Source: Echinometra lucunter
Taxonomy: Eukaryota; Echinodermata; Echinoidea; Camarodonta; Echinometridae
NCBI GenBank assembly: GCA_029962745.1
Contig: CM057154.1
Coordinates: 3,326,090 to 3,390,089, forward strand
Direction of reading: 5' to 3'
DNA: 64,000 bases
The notes under the pieces were generated by a model. The model did no database searches, was not told the DNA's origin, and saw only the letters and a list, made by a program, of their open reading frames with translations. Positions 1-15,200 of this stretch are shown one piece after another; the first letter of the stretch is position 1; each line of letters starts with the position of its first letter. The translations under genes were made by a program, and so were the position numbers.

Positions 1-3000
1 TAGGACGACTCTATTCTTGACAGCCATGACTTGTTTCAATCCGTCTAAGGCAAACTCTTTTTTCTCTTCATCAGTTAGATGTGACAGTAGCTCTGGTAGG
101 ATCTCCTCCAATGCCTTGTGACCTAGGAATCACATCAAAGCTGAAGTATTAGTTAACTCATTCATCATAGAGAGTCCACACCATAGACATATAATAAATT
201 TACTAGACGAAAAGCAGCACGCGCGGATATCATTACGCCAATGGCATTAGGCCCCGCCTCTTTCGGATCATTTGAAGGCCGACCTAAGCACCCGTTATCG
301 TTGCATTATTCATAACTTTTGCGCGTATCAGTTTTGTTGTGATACTTTGATTTAATGCGCATTAGTTGCGCATTTTTTGCGCATTTATTGGGCATTTATT
401 GCGTATGTTTTTAGCTGATGGGCGTGATGTTTTAAAACATGCACAAACACACACCACTCCTTGGAATCATCTTACAAAACGAATTATTCATTTTTGATCA
501 TGAATATTGATGGTGCTTAGGTCGGCCTTCTAATGGATCTGGAGCTTTAGGGGCCTGGTCCACACTGTGTCGTTTGGTCTAATAACTTTGATGTAGAGCC
601 CTAATAAACATACTGAATACAAGAGGAGAAAGAGGGAGAAAAAAAAAATGCTTCACATACTGTGCCCACTTTGGTTGCATCAGTATTTGCCCTTTGATGC
701 TAAAAATGTTGAAAAGGAAATTAAGAACTAAAATCCTCAAATTGGCAATGCAATGAAAAGTTCAAAATCACTCCTTTTCCATGCAATTTGGCAACATTTT
801 ATATAAACTTCTCAATATACATACCATCAATTCATATTCATTTCAGATACATTGCTTTTTATAAGGAAAAATTGTACCAATTAAAAGAAATATACTGATG
901 TTGCCAATTTGAAGAAGAAAAGAAGATCAAATAAGGCTTCAAATAATTCCTGCCATGAATGGGTTAAACTGATACTCATCTGTACTGAAACATAATATAA
1001 TCACAGCAAAGCTTGAAGTCATTACCAATCGAACTATGAAGACTGTCAAAGGTCCTTGCGGCAGCCGCCCTGACCTCAAGAAGAGGATCACACAATGCTC
1101 TCTTCACAGTCGTTACAAGACTCTCTACATATGTGAGAACCTGTGTAAAAAGCAACCAAGATGAAAGTGACAACTACTAATGATACAATGTCTTCATCTG
1201 CAATTGTTCTAGTCACTGCATCATCTATCGTGTAAGAGATATGTAAGGCAAGACATCATGATATTACACTGACATCAGTGTAAATGACAGATACATTTTG
1301 CTCTTTTACATGAAATGTCACTTTTGTCACTTGCTTCCTTTTGCCAAAGTAGGGCGTAATAGTTTGAGGCGCATTCTCAAGATGTGTAGAGCAGATCACA
1401 CTATCTTAAAGAATTTCAGTGAACTATTTACTGTAGGTTATGAAAGAACTGCTTTCTGATTTGACCACAGGGAAAGCAAAGTTTGGAAGGAAAAGATATG
1501 CGATGACTGATTTCGGACTGTCATTCTGATAGATTTAGTACGGTAAGTCATCTGGGCCCCCGTTTCATAAAACTTACTATTGATGGTAACTTTGCCATCA
1601 ATTGTAACTTCCATGAAAACCTTGAATTTGATTGGCTGTTGAGCTCTGTTACCATGGTAGTTACCATTGATGGTAGAGTTATCATTAATGGTAAGTTTTA
1701 TGAAACGGGGCCCCTGGTTCCAATATGTAATGGGTTAAGAATGAGGAAGGGAATAACAAACCTGTTCTCTGCTTGTTGAACTGATGATTTCACTGAGACC
1801 AATGCAGACACCCTGTCGTTGGTCGCTCTGTTCAGAATCCAAGCCTTTCTCCAGCACAGGGATCATCTCCGGTAGGACACGGTCTCCTAGCTTGCGGACA
1901 AGGTCACCCAACGTTCTTGCCGCAACCTACCAAGAGAAAGGCACAATTCTTACGTGACATACACACAAAAAAAACCTCAAGGGTATTTTTCAATCATAGC
2001 AGAAACACAAAGCACAAAAACCAACTGCCCATAATAAAAGACTCTGCCACTTTGATCCTATGACAACTATTACTGAATCAGGACAGTTACTCTGTCTGAA
2101 GGGTAGGACAATAGGACAATAGGGTAGTTGTTGGTAGTCCAAGGGGGTTGTTGTCCTGACTCTTATTTCAATTCTTGGACAGCTATCCCACAGACTCCCA
2201 GTCTTGGTCAACTACTACCCTTTGAGCAATTATCTATATAGGACAATTACAAATCAATTAAGATACTGCATGATATCCACTTTTTCCTAAAATGCCACCT
2301 CACAATTAAAACTTGAGATCACCTTTAGAGAGTCCTCTGGAAGAGTCATACAACTAAAAAGAAGAACTAACCTGTCTCTTATCATAGCTAGTGCTTGCCA
2401 GACACCCTAGAAGCAGAGTGAACAAGGTAGATAGGATGTCTTTGAGAGTTCTTGGAGTGTTGACAACCACAACCTTCCAGACATGAAGCGCTGCCTGCCG
2501 CACCATAAGGGCAGTGTCTGATCGTCCCATGTACAGACCGGCAAGGACACGGTTCCTTCTCTCGGCTCCAAGGATAGTGATGATAGCCTGAGGGAAGACA
2601 ATGACAAAAATTCAATGCAAGTTTGTAATCATATGATCCTTTTATAATGGCGATCTGACATGTGCTCCAGCGACATTTGATCTGGGGCTGTGCTAAATTC
2701 AATGTGTCGAATAAGTCAAGTATTTTACTAAGAACTTTACTTGGCTCCAGTAGTAAAGGGCTTAACTCACAGATCACATTTAAGTATGTGACTTTAGCAA
2801 GCCAACTTTAGGGCAAATACTTGCTGATAACCATCATAACATCACAATGATCATCTCAAATAATAATTTGCTACTTGAAATATGCATCAATATTTTTCTG
2901 AAAAGCGTAATGCGATGTAGAAATATCAACATTGCTGACTTAAAGGGGAAAAGATGAATAAGTAGACTTGTCTATTTAGATCCGATACCTACCTTAGTGG

Positions 3001-3250
3001 AATGTTCGGTTCCGAAGTTATCATCTTCATCGCCGACTGTCGTCATCTTTCCAGTGACGCCCGAGATACGATAGAGAAGATCCCCAAGGAGTTGCACAGA
3101 ACTGTATCGTATCCTCCAGTTATCATCAAACAGACCTTTCTCTAGCTCGGGTAGGAAGACGTTGACGGCCGTTTCAGCGTAGAGGTTGATGATGCGCTGA
3201 CCGGCACGCAGAGCCGTGTCTCGTACAAACTCACTTTCATCAGCTAAGGC
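1..3250 (-). CDS. GCN1: GCN1 exons 35-39: later HEAT repeats, cut by window edge
   Basis: Exons: 2993-3250, 2372-2587, 1762-1926, 1026-1140 and 1-122 (incomplete at the left edge). Landmarks are [80 protein letters not shown] and [18 protein letters not shown]. The last one reaches position 1 with the frame open, so exon 39 continues outside the window. Exon 36 uses a GTTAGT donor and exon 37 a GTTTGT donor, weaker than the other sites. Confidence 0.95.
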
Positions 3251-6200
3251 CTGGGTGGGAATGGAAGAAACGACAGATTATCTCATCTCTAAGCTAAAAG
3301 CTGATTACACAGATCTGCATTGTGAGCAAACTCTAAGGGACTTATTCTATACAGGTTGAAGTCCAGTGAAACAGAAAATTAAGAATAGAGACACCGATGG
3401 GGTCTCAAATGGGTTCCCCTCCCTCTAACATTCCATAGGTATACTCGGAGAAAGAGGATAAGAAGAACTAGAGATAGAACAAAGTTTAAGCTCATAATTT
3501 TGCTTCAATTTTTCATAGAGATGATAAAATCATAAATAAGCAATGCAGTGCAGGGATGTTCTACGACACTTGGCTTCCCCAATGTACAATACAGTTCCAC
3601 ACCAAAACTTCCATCCCCAGTTTTCCTTGCTTGTTCATTTACAAGACAAATATAAACAGTAAGCTTACCATGAGAAGGGGTGAAATGATCGGTCCAACAA
3701 AAGGAGCAAACTTCTCTCCAAAGGTTCCAGGAAGATAGATGAACATCATGATGTATCCATCGCGGATGTGTGATGCTATGTCAGGAGCTTCGGCTGTCTT
3801 GACAAGGTCTGGCATAAACTTCTCCAGCTTCTGGATACCCATGCCGGCTATCACTTCACTCAGACCTGAGAAAGACAAGGAGGGTACAGATATATTATCT
3901 GCTTTTATCATGTATTGTGTGTAAATCTTCTCCACACTAAATGCTCACAAAATAATAAGATAAAGGTGGTCATAAGGTGTCTTAGGAAAACACAGTGGTG
4001 TGCAAGAATGCGTCCAGAAAACAAAATGCAAACATGCAAAAATCAAAATGTCTATTGTGAAACATTGGAAAGAAATTTCAGCCAAAATCATTCCACACCA
4101 AGATTGTATATTCATTTACAAGGTCTATATGCTATCCATGTAATTATCAATCTGTGTTTGAAAATTCATATTCTCAACAATTTTCCATTTTGCATTCTGG
4201 AAGTTTTTGAGAAGACTTTTTATGTTAAGTATATCTCCCATTTTCCACCTCTTCCTCCTCTTCCTCTATTCATCCTTCCCACATCTGTCCCTTACCCTGT
4301 GCAGCTCCTGACCGATCAACAGAGTTCTGCTCCGATGTGAGTTTCTCCATCAACCAAGGTGTCAGGTCATCAAAGCTACTCTCTCCCATCCCTTTGACCA
4401 TGGCTCCCAGAGCTCTGGCCGATACCTTCCTTACATCAGGTACGGGGTCGAGCAAAGAGGCCTTCAACCCTGGCATGACTGAAGGGAGGTAGGGTGCAAG
4501 GTCCTGCAAGGATATACACACCAAACCTCAAATGATTTCTTCCTGAGCAATCAATGAATTCACCTCGACTTTTAATATTCTTTAACATAAGTTATGAACA
4601 GTTTTACTTCTGACAACAGTTTGATCATTGTTAAGCTTTTAGGTGATCAGACATCAACATTAGCTTATTAAAAAATGACTCTCTGGAAACAATATGATAG
4701 AGTATGTACATGTGTAACAATAAATCATTACTACTTTCTGTCTGGTCATGTGTCCTATTACCAACTGTAAATTCAATTGATCACTTCATCTCAGCACTTC
4801 CAAGATATTAGAATCAATCATGGATCAGGTTACAACCAATACCTTTTTAATTGAGGTTGGAGAGTAGCATCACTTCTTCCTGCAACAGACCTTCAAATAC
4901 TCCTTGTACAAGATCTCTATTAGCTGCATCTATAGATTAGTCTGACACTTTTTCAATGACTAGAACTATAGATATACTTTCCAATTCATGAGTATAAAAA
5001 GGTTAAATCCTGGGATATTCTTGAACACATCTCTAGAACCCACCTTCTGGTCTGTGAGGGAGTACATGTTCCCGATGATCTGACATGCCATCTTTTTGGT
5101 CTCCGTTGACCTGTCCTGGAATGACCTTTGGACTACTGGCATGATGAGAGCAAGCGAGGGCGCATCAATAAAATGAACAAACTTGGTGTCTAGGAGGGTC
5201 TTCAGACAGCTGGCTGTTTGACGGGATGGGTCGGACAAAGCTTCCAGAAGGGTTGGGACGATAGCTGTGGAAAAGGAAGCAGGATGAACATGCAACAAGT
5301 TACCAATATGTGAGGAAGACTGAGCTTTAACATCAAAACATAATTCGGCATGTTTGCTCAAAATTGTGGACATTAATCCAGTCCTTGACAACAATGTCAT
5401 AATAACAAATTGGAGGCAATACATGTAGTCAGTCGTAATGCATGGGCAAAAGTCAAACATGATACCTGGGCAATAGCTTTTTCTTGAACCTACATCATAA
5501 GAATGCACACTGGATACATATAGCAGACAAATGACATTGTCTGAACACTCACCCTGAATTTCTGGATTGCGAATGACGCTGCCAATCTGCTTGAGCGCTT
5601 GAGCCCCAGCCTTCTGGACCTTGGCATGAGAATCGGTCAAGACCTTGGTGAGCTTGGGGACGATGCTGGGAAGACAGGAGGAGAGCTGCTTGGGAGCACA
5701 GTATGCCATGTTACCAAGAAGCTCCACAGATCCTATGACACGAAACACGAAGTAATCAAGTGAGAATAGAGGAGAATGAAAGAACTACATTTACATATAG
5801 TCATAGACATGTATATTCCCATGAATGACAAAGATAGTACAGTCGAGAACAAACAAGGCTTTCTTCCCACACAAGGCAGCCCACGGTACTTGGGAATTGG
5901 TTTCCACTTCCAAGCTTTAAAATTGCAATGTGAAATATCTTTCTCGAACTGTAAAACAAGAACTAACAACTTTATGCATGCATGCATAGAAAAGAGGTAC
6001 AAGGAAGGGATGGGGGAGGGGTACTTAGATTCAATATGACCACCTCAAAACATATTTGTACGGGCAATTCAGGAGAACGTACCATTATCATCATTCAAAC
6101 TATACACAAGAATACTTGAGGTCGTGTCACAAAAAGCAATATTTTGAGCTGGCGTAGGAATTTCCCTCTAGATATCTTTCCTTACCTGCTTTAGTTCTCC

Positions 6201-9200
6201 AGGAGTCTTCCTCCAATGCTGCAAGAAGTGAGGGTAAGACAAGCTTCACACCATGACCACTCAGTTTACTCATCACTGCTCTAGAGGTATCATCTGTAGC
6301 CTGGAAGAAGGCATGACAACATCTTAGAAGATCACTATGTACCACTTTCTTCAAAAAATGCTACATGTAGCTTTCAAAGTAATATGGACCAAGAAAAACC
6401 CATGAGACAGGGACATCCACAAGTAAAATTATCAGGACCCCATTGCATAAAACTTACCATTGATGGTAACTTTGCCATCAATGGTAACTTCCATGGAAAC
6501 CTTGAATTTGATTGGCTGTTGAGCAATGTTACCATGGTAGTTACCACTGATGGCAGAGTTACCATTAATGGTAAGTTTTATGCAACAGGCTCCTGAACTG
6601 TTAACCCTTAACAAGACATGAAACCATACCCTGTCTTATATGACACATGCAGCTATTTTTCTTTCATTACAAATTTGCCTCTTGCTCTTCACTGAATCAT
6701 AAAATAGATTTTCATCAAAACATTTCTTGGACGTATTTCAAATTGTTAACCCATTGGCTACTGAAATCAGGTGACCCCTGTATTAAATCTATGGGAATAT
6801 AAGAATGCAGTAATCTGTGGGTTAAGTCTGAATTGGGCTTTACTGAACCACCATGTTTACAAAAATACATCACAAGGAAGAGGTCACTGGACAAATTTGT
6901 ACTCAAGACCCCCTTTTACTTTCTGACAATTTTCCATGAGATAAACTGTCCCAATCCATGCAAGACAACCTCACATTGCCAAAAGATAAGGTTTAGCTAC
7001 GGATGCACAGGATTAATAATACAAGGTTCCTCTTGACAAAGGCATTTTTTTTCCTTGTACAACTTAACGAAGGGATAGAGGGGTGAAGAATATTAAAAAA
7101 TCCTGCTTACCTCCCTGACGTACTGGTTACCATCCCCAAAGCAGAGGAGTAGATGTGGGATGACGTGTACCACGTAGGGTTCAAAGAGACGACCAAGCAT
7201 GCTACAGAGCATCTCAAAAGCAAACAAGGCTCCTACAGCCCAAAGAAAGACAAGAAATCAGTTAACTCAGTAACAACACAGATTTTTTTGTATAGGACAG
7301 TCTTTCAGAAAAAAATAGAGTAGGAGGGTGCAATCTTTCGTTAAAGCACTGGGCGTAGTTCACATACTCAGTACACACAATCTATTAAATTTCTCATAGC
7401 TCTCCATATTTTGACAATGAGAAATGAAGTGTTTCAGACACAGTTTTTGACTTGTGAAATATCATCTTCAGGCTTCAAGTGAAAAAGTAGCAGTAGCAAG
7501 ATTACTATGGTATGGTTCAGCACAGGTCTAATTGATCAAAAGGTCAATGCAAGTGTATTGACGAATCGGCACTAAAAATACATTATCTTCTTGGGGGGGG
7601 GGGCACACACCTTCACTTCTACTTCTATTTTTCAAAGTTACACAAGAGTGTAGTCAACAAGAGAGGGGTACCAGCCAAGAGAAGTAATCCTAACGAACTC
7701 CTACCTTCTCTCTTTCTGAAGTTCTTCTTATCCTGTATAGCGGTCTGCAACGTGGACATGATCTCCAGCTGCTTGAGGGACAGTATCCCTAGTCCCTTCA
7801 CCATGCCGGCCAGACCATAGGCTGCACCCTTCCTCTCACCATAGTTCTCAGATTCCAGCAGGAGACGCAGGAGCTCCTTGACGATTCCAGGTGCATCGTT
7901 CTTTATGGCTGGGACTAACGGTGGCAGACAATTGGCAACTGCCTCTTGGACCTGAACCACAAGATCGAAGACATACTTACGAACTATAAAAAGTGTACAA
8001 AGCAAACCCTACTCTTAACCATATGAAATAATTACAGTCATACATTAAAACTAACTAATTGTGACAGATGTGTAAATGAGGAATACACTTTCAGAGTCTG
8101 TACCTTTGAATGTTTTAGCAGAAATATAGTTCCATGTATAAGTGCACTGGCCTCCAAAATACAGGAAGAAAACTAAACTTGTATCAAACCAATAAGATAT
8201 CTCGTATGGTATGTCTCCCATAGGGTATTAAGAAAAAAATGTACAAGTTATTATCAAAATAGAATTTTTTCCCCCCACAAAATATTTTTTTTGTGAAATT
8301 TGAAGAACACTGAATCCTCAAACAACTCTAAAGTGAATTATGACTCAAAGAAGATAGGTCCTCTGGGTGCTTTTCTTACAGAGCATACAAAATTTTACTG
8401 CCTGAGCATTTCTTCTAAATACAAATCTATCAATACATCTTGTACTTACAGGTTGTGAAGGAGTACTAAGGGCTTCAATCAGCTTGCCGACAATAGGCTT
8501 GACCTTGGGGTCTTCTTTATCAAGATGGCGGGCTAGCGATCCCATGAGAATGATGACACTCTGGCGGACTGTATCATAAGATGATGAGTCAGGTGCCTCA
8601 TCCATGAACTTCTCAAACACAGGAAGCAGCGTACCAACATTTGGCTGCAAAGATACAAGATAAAATAAAAGGCATTCCATTTCCATTCATTTAGGGGAGA
8701 AGAATGTACAGTACACACACACGAATATCTGTATTTTTCAAATCAATGACACAATTTAACTACCGTATTTCCAGCGTATACACCGCACTATTTTTACCCC
8801 AAATGAGGTGGAAGTCGGGGGTGCGGCCTATGCGCAACCATAGACAATTTATGACCCTCCTTCAAACCCTTGTAAAAAGTGCAAGGAGTATTTCTATCGA
8901 TGCAATTATTATTCAAGCATCAAAATGTTTATCATGAATTTTGAAATAAATCTAAGAAATAAATAAATCTCGGAAATAAACACAACCTGGTATGATCTCC
9001 AGACACTGGCGAGTGCGAGGCACTCAACTCGATATACAAAGCGTAACTGAACTAGAATCAATCTCGCACTGACAACGTATACGCAACGTTTGCAAGGCAA
9101 AGTAAGTACCATTGAATACTTTAACCCACTATAGACAGGCTCTTTCGGTAATGTATAAGGTCTGTCATAGAGTTACAATCATTCTACGGATGTAAGTCTA

Positions 9201-12200
9201 TTGGCCTCTGTATATTCAGAGCGCGCACATTAACAACCGTGCGCGCTAAATTCGTATCTTTCGACGGTCCCCTCACGGAGATGTGTGTATTACATATGGT
9301 GAGCAGGCGAGTATCGCAGCGGATTTTTATAGCGCACGAATACTTCTTAGGCATTATGCTCTAGGTCGATGTCTTGGCCATGCATATTTGAGCTTGTGTT
9401 TTGCGTGCCGTGTGTGAGCACGTGCGCGCAAATGAACAACGTTGTGTATTTGTTGTCTCCACTGCACTGAACTAGGAAAACGTCTTTCTAGACGTTCTTG
9501 TTCGAGTTTTCAGTGGTTGTTTCTAGTTCGGCCGAGCCGGCTGGTTATCACACAACGTGTCGAAACCCTCGGCCTCTTCATATTATTTTGTCTTCACAAA
9601 TAATTAAAAACTAGTTTTGAGGAAAAATCAATCCAAGTAAGATATGTTTACTTGATTTTTTGAGGTGTAGATTTATTTCTTTTTTCCATTATGTTTATGA
9701 TTGCCACGAGTTTAAAATTGAATAGACAGCTGATTGTCCCTCTCGTATTTGAGCTTTTTGAATAGGGGAAAGTTAAGTGCACGAACGGCAAGGGCCTACA
9801 GTATTGTACGTGTGTGCTAACTGTTAGAATTTTATTCCTCCAATTTTCTTCCTCTTTAAGTTATTACTGACAAGAATGCAAAACATCTTTGATTTACAGT
9901 CTTCAAAAAGTGAATGCAGTAAAAATCTCAGCATTTACTTTCCCTTCTATGTATTTTCTGGGGCAAGTTTTCTTGTGATTTTCTTTTCCCATGCATTTTC
10001 TTTTCCTCCCAAATGAGTTGTCAAATTGGGGGTGCGGCCTATGCGGCGCTGCGGCATTTACGCCGGAGAATACGGTACTGACATTCTAATATCAAGCAAC
10101 TATGCAATGGATATCACCAGATTTATGGAGAAAAGGGGACAACTAGACTCTGCCAATCCCTTTAAAACCTATCTCGGGGTACCCTGGGTAATTTCATAAA
10201 CAGAAAGTATCACTACATGTGTTTGTGTGCCCTCTTTGAAATATAACACCAAAACTTAACCTGACAAAAAAAAAATCACTTATTCTTCATCTTCTTTTCC
10301 CCCTTTCTTTTTTTTTTTTCTTAAGGTGGGGGAAAGTTTGTGCTTAAATCTTTGCCTTTTCCTGCCCCTGCCATCTCGGCCCTTCTGCCCCTGAGGTTTT
10401 TTTTTTAATGGATTGTATTGCCATTCCTATCACCCAAATGACTCAATTTATAATGTCTCAGGGATAATTTTTTTTTCTGTTATAATACAAAAATCTGGAT
10501 CAAAGGATACATCTATAGAGACACCATATTTCCTGAAGTATTCCAATACTGTGCATAAAACCATGGTATGAACCTTTCCTTGTTGGTTGATGGCTGCTAT
10601 ACCAGAATTCAGCATCTCCTTCTAGACCTTGCCATTCCTATCACCCAACTGAATCACAGTTCATAACCTCTCTGGGATAATCTTGTGTTTTTGTAACAAT
10701 ACAAAGATCTGGATCAAAGGATATACATGTATCTATTGGGATACTATATTTCGTGAAGTATTACACCATGGTACAAACCTTTCCTTGTTGATTGATGGCA
10801 GCCAAACCAGCATTCAGCATCTCCTTCTGGACCTCACCATTCCTATCCCCTAGACCCTTGGGCACCAGGAACTTGAACAGCTCTGGGACATGACGCATCA
10901 GAAGATGCGGAGCAATCTCCGATAATGCCATGGCGATGCCACAGCGAGCCTCGTACTGGTCTGGAGGAGATTCGGTGATGACCCGGCCCAGGTTGTCCAA
11001 GACAGGGGGAGGGATCTGAGCAACAAGACAAAACAAGATAAAGATGCACTGGTCAAATCTAGATCAATCTCCACATATATGACTTAACTATTAATAGGCC
11101 AAATGAGTTTTCAGTGGGACCAGAGATACAATCACAATTTGTGTACAGCCTATAGCTAGCTAGTACATATAAAATCAACAGTAATAACTTTACCAAGAAT
11201 TCAAGCATGAACAATCAAGGACTATGAAGAAAATAAACCATGAAAATTAATAAAAAACAAAATAAATCATGAAAACTCTTCATACAAAACCGAAGTCAGA
11301 ATTGGGTACAGTGTGCATACTTTTCTGTGCAAGTTAATGTACCGGTAATACCAAATTATTTTCATATTACTTATCATGACCATTCAATGTTATTTTTTTC
11401 ATAGTGTGAATAAAATCTTATCTATCATTACCAGAATTCTAGCTTACTTTAACCAAAAGAAGCTGATTTTATTTTGATGCAACAGACATTTTCAACAGGT
11501 TCTAGCCTATGATCTCTAAAGCAAGAATCCAGTGGAACATGAACAGGAATATGGATGTTACCTACCACAATTTTTTCTTGGTATTTCTTGAAGAGGACAC
11601 TCAGCACCTTGTCCAGTTCCTCAGGATTCTCAGCCAAGATGGCGGAGAGAGCAGCGGCACCACTCTGTCTGATGACTGCTACGTCATGGATGACATCATC
11701 TAGGAGCATGGTACACAGCTCGGGTGAACCGGTGAAGTTACCAGCTGTCCAAACTCTGTACGCACATCATAGATGGAGATAGAGAAATTAGAGATCTTAT
11801 GCATGAAAGTTGGGAAACAACAATACAAGAAAATTAACTAATCGGAAAGCAGCATCATCATCAACTATATCACTTCATATGATTGTGGGCATCAGCACAA
11901 GAAACAAGAAAAGAAAGGAATATTATCTTAAAGCTTGGTACAAAGTTCTACGGTCCAAGCTGAGTAAGTACTTTACAAACAATTGTGGGGGGGGGGGGGG
12001 AGTTGCACATCATGAAGAGAGCATGAATACAGCCTTGTAAATTGTCAGTTTTACCTTTACGTTGAGTGTTATTGCAGGATTTGATTCCGAATATCTCTTA
12101 CCTGAGTTATATTTCAAGGAAATATTTCAAGCTGCTGAATAAAGCCAAAGGTAACTAAGGCTGGAGTCTACAGAAAACATGTGTGCTCAACTGGCTAGGC

Positions 12201-15200
12201 TTCTTACCATAAGTCAAAGTCAGAGCGCAATTTAACCATGGCTTAGATTCCCACTAAGTGTCTTTTCCCTTCTAATCCTTCCGTTTCTGTGTAGACAAAT
12301 AAATGGGGGAGCGGAAAAGCCACTGTGAATACCTGGGCGCGGAGAAGCCGATAAAAACCGAGGAACATGGCTTTTGATAAGCTACCTTAATGATCCTTTG
12401 ACTTACTCATCTGCTAGCGTCGTCACTTCAAGGTCCATGTCTTTCCTAGCACACCAGACCCTCTGAGCAATCTTCATACCCTGTGGGTCATCGGAATCTT
12501 GAGGAGGTAGCACTGACAGTAGCTCTCGCAGACCCTGCAAACAAACAGAAATAATCATAGAATGATCAGTTTGTTTCACTGGACTGTTGCCTTGCCTTGC
12601 CTATCCGTGACATCTTGACGTCACTGGGGCACCAGTGAAGACATAGCCACCAATCTCCTCCATCTGTCTCTTTTCTCCACCTCTTTCTGGGATGTTGCCA
12701 GCCTCATCCCTGTCCACTCCCAGATGTTGTCCTCCCAACTCTTTCAATGTCTTCCTCGGCTGCAGCTTCCTCAGACAGTTCCTTGCAGGACTCCCTTAGC
12801 AAGGCCTGCTGTTTAGCGACTGTGAGGAGGTCATCACGGGGACCTACTTCCTATTTCATTGGACTATTACCAGGACACTAAACAAACAACAGTGATCATG
12901 TTTGAATGGAAGTGTTATATTTGAATTAGAACTTTGAGTTGAAAAATCTGTGTCCTGGCAAGGATTCAATCCCTGAACCTTGTAATATGGAAGCAAAGGG
13001 TTTAAACAAAGAATTGTAAATACGCTTTCTAAGTAAAAGGCGAGTTTGTATTCTTTCTTCCATTCTCCATCTGTGGACTAACAAATTCAAATATAAGTAA
13101 CGTAAAACATGCAAGATTACTGATGAGACAAAAGTAGTTTACAGTATAATGTAAAAGTCTGAGCATGTTTCCACATTCTCCGAAAGGCAACATACCTTCA
13201 GACCAACAACCCCACTTTGAGAACGGGACTAGTCATGACCGTCAAAATAACACCAGTCTCATCCGTCTAAGATTGTCTGAGAAATGCTTCAAAACAATAA
13301 AAATCAAATGAAATAACCTCATCAACCAAACTACAGCACATTGCTACATCTGCAGAGAGACAACTTACCTTGATTGCAGCTACCCTGACTTCCAGCACTG
13401 GGCTTGTTGTGGCAGTCAGGATGACGTCAATTTCATCCGTCTCCGCAACGGTACATCCCATCTCACCGCTGGCACTACGGCACAACTCTACCACCGCCTC
13501 TGATGCAACCCTCTGCTGCTGGACCCCTCCGATACCAATCAGGCGGAAGAGAAGAGCTAGCATCTCATGGCGTGGTAGCAGCTCGGGTCCACTCTGGTAG
13601 TAGGAAAAAGGACAGATGAAAGAAAGATCATGAAATTTTTTTTTTCTGTAACCCAATTTATCACCCAAGCTGTAGAGCATTCACTACTGAAACTTTTCTT
13701 TTCCACTCCCTTTTCTCTCCTTTACTTTGCTGCTTTCATATCCCTTTTTTTAATTATAACATACAATTTTTTTGAAAACTGTATACACTACACCTACAAG
13801 AAAACTTGTAGAAACGTAATCTAGCTTTCTTCATCCAATAATGTCAGCCATCTATTCCGTCCTTTGATTATACTCATTGTAGTGATATGGCTTTGGTAGG
13901 CATTACAGGTGTAATTGTACATGTATGTCATACCAGTTGTATTGTTCCCAGTTGTGCTGGCTTTTGTATTGTTAGGCATTTGACATGTAGGTCACTTGTA
14001 CTTGTCCTCTTTTCAGGTGCATTGCATTCCAAAATGTAGTATAGAGTAGGTAAAGTTGGGTGTGGCTATTTAAACTGGGAGGATAATTTTGTGTGAGGGT
14101 TGTTGGACTGTAACAGTTACAAGTAGTGTTAGAGGTAGTAGGTGCAGAACTGAGAAGACAGAAACTTGAGAAAGGAGTACGTCTGGTTTTTGATAGTGGC
14201 CATTAACAAAACTGAGAAAAGTTGAATTATTTTTTTCTATTTGTGGACGTCCTGCTGAACAGTTTAACAACTGTGATTGATTTAAACATATTTTTGACTT
14301 GATTGGCAACATTCTGCAGAACTACTATTATTTTCAATAAAGACTGGAGTCACATATGCATTTGAACTAAAGATACCTACGAATCCTGCATGCTTCTTCC
14401 ACGTCTCATTATACATTCTCCATATGTTCCTTCTTATACTCCTCCTCTTTGCTATTTTCTTTCTCATCTTTTTAATATAATATCAAAATTGTGCTTATGC
14501 AATGGATATAATGCAATCTGTGTCCATGCACTGCATAGGAGGATACATTAATGGTTCACACAAAGTAGCATCTAATCACATCAGCATCTCAATCTCAGAT
14601 CTGCATTTAACCCATTCGTGACTGGAATTATTTAAAGCCTAATTTGATCAGCTTTTTTTCTTCAAATTGGCAACACCAACATTTTTATTTCATTGCTACA
14701 TTTTATTTATAAAACGTCATATATCAGAAATGAATATAAATTGACAGAAATTATGATGATAAGTCAAAAAGTTGCCAATTTGCAGGGGAAAACAGTGATT
14801 TTAAACTTTCTGTCACATTGCCAATTTAAGGATCTTAATGCTTATTTTCCTTTAAAAAATTTTCAGCATCAAACAATGAATATTGATGCAACCAAAATGG
14901 GCACAGTTTGTGTAGAATTTTTTGCTCTTTCTGCTCATGTATTTGGTATGATTTTTAGGGCTTTGCATTAAAAGATATTAGGCCAAACCACAAAATGTGG
15001 GCCTCTGTCACGAATGGGTTAACAACCCCCCCTCCATAAGAGGACCCAGCAGCTAATCATGATGATCTATCATACCTCATCGATGGTATCACCTTCCTCT
15101 TCCATACTACTCCTCAGACTGCAATGAGCTGATAGGATGGAGAGCGCCTTCTCTACGATGTTCTCATCGTTCTTCACGACGGTACCTCCATCATAGAGGA

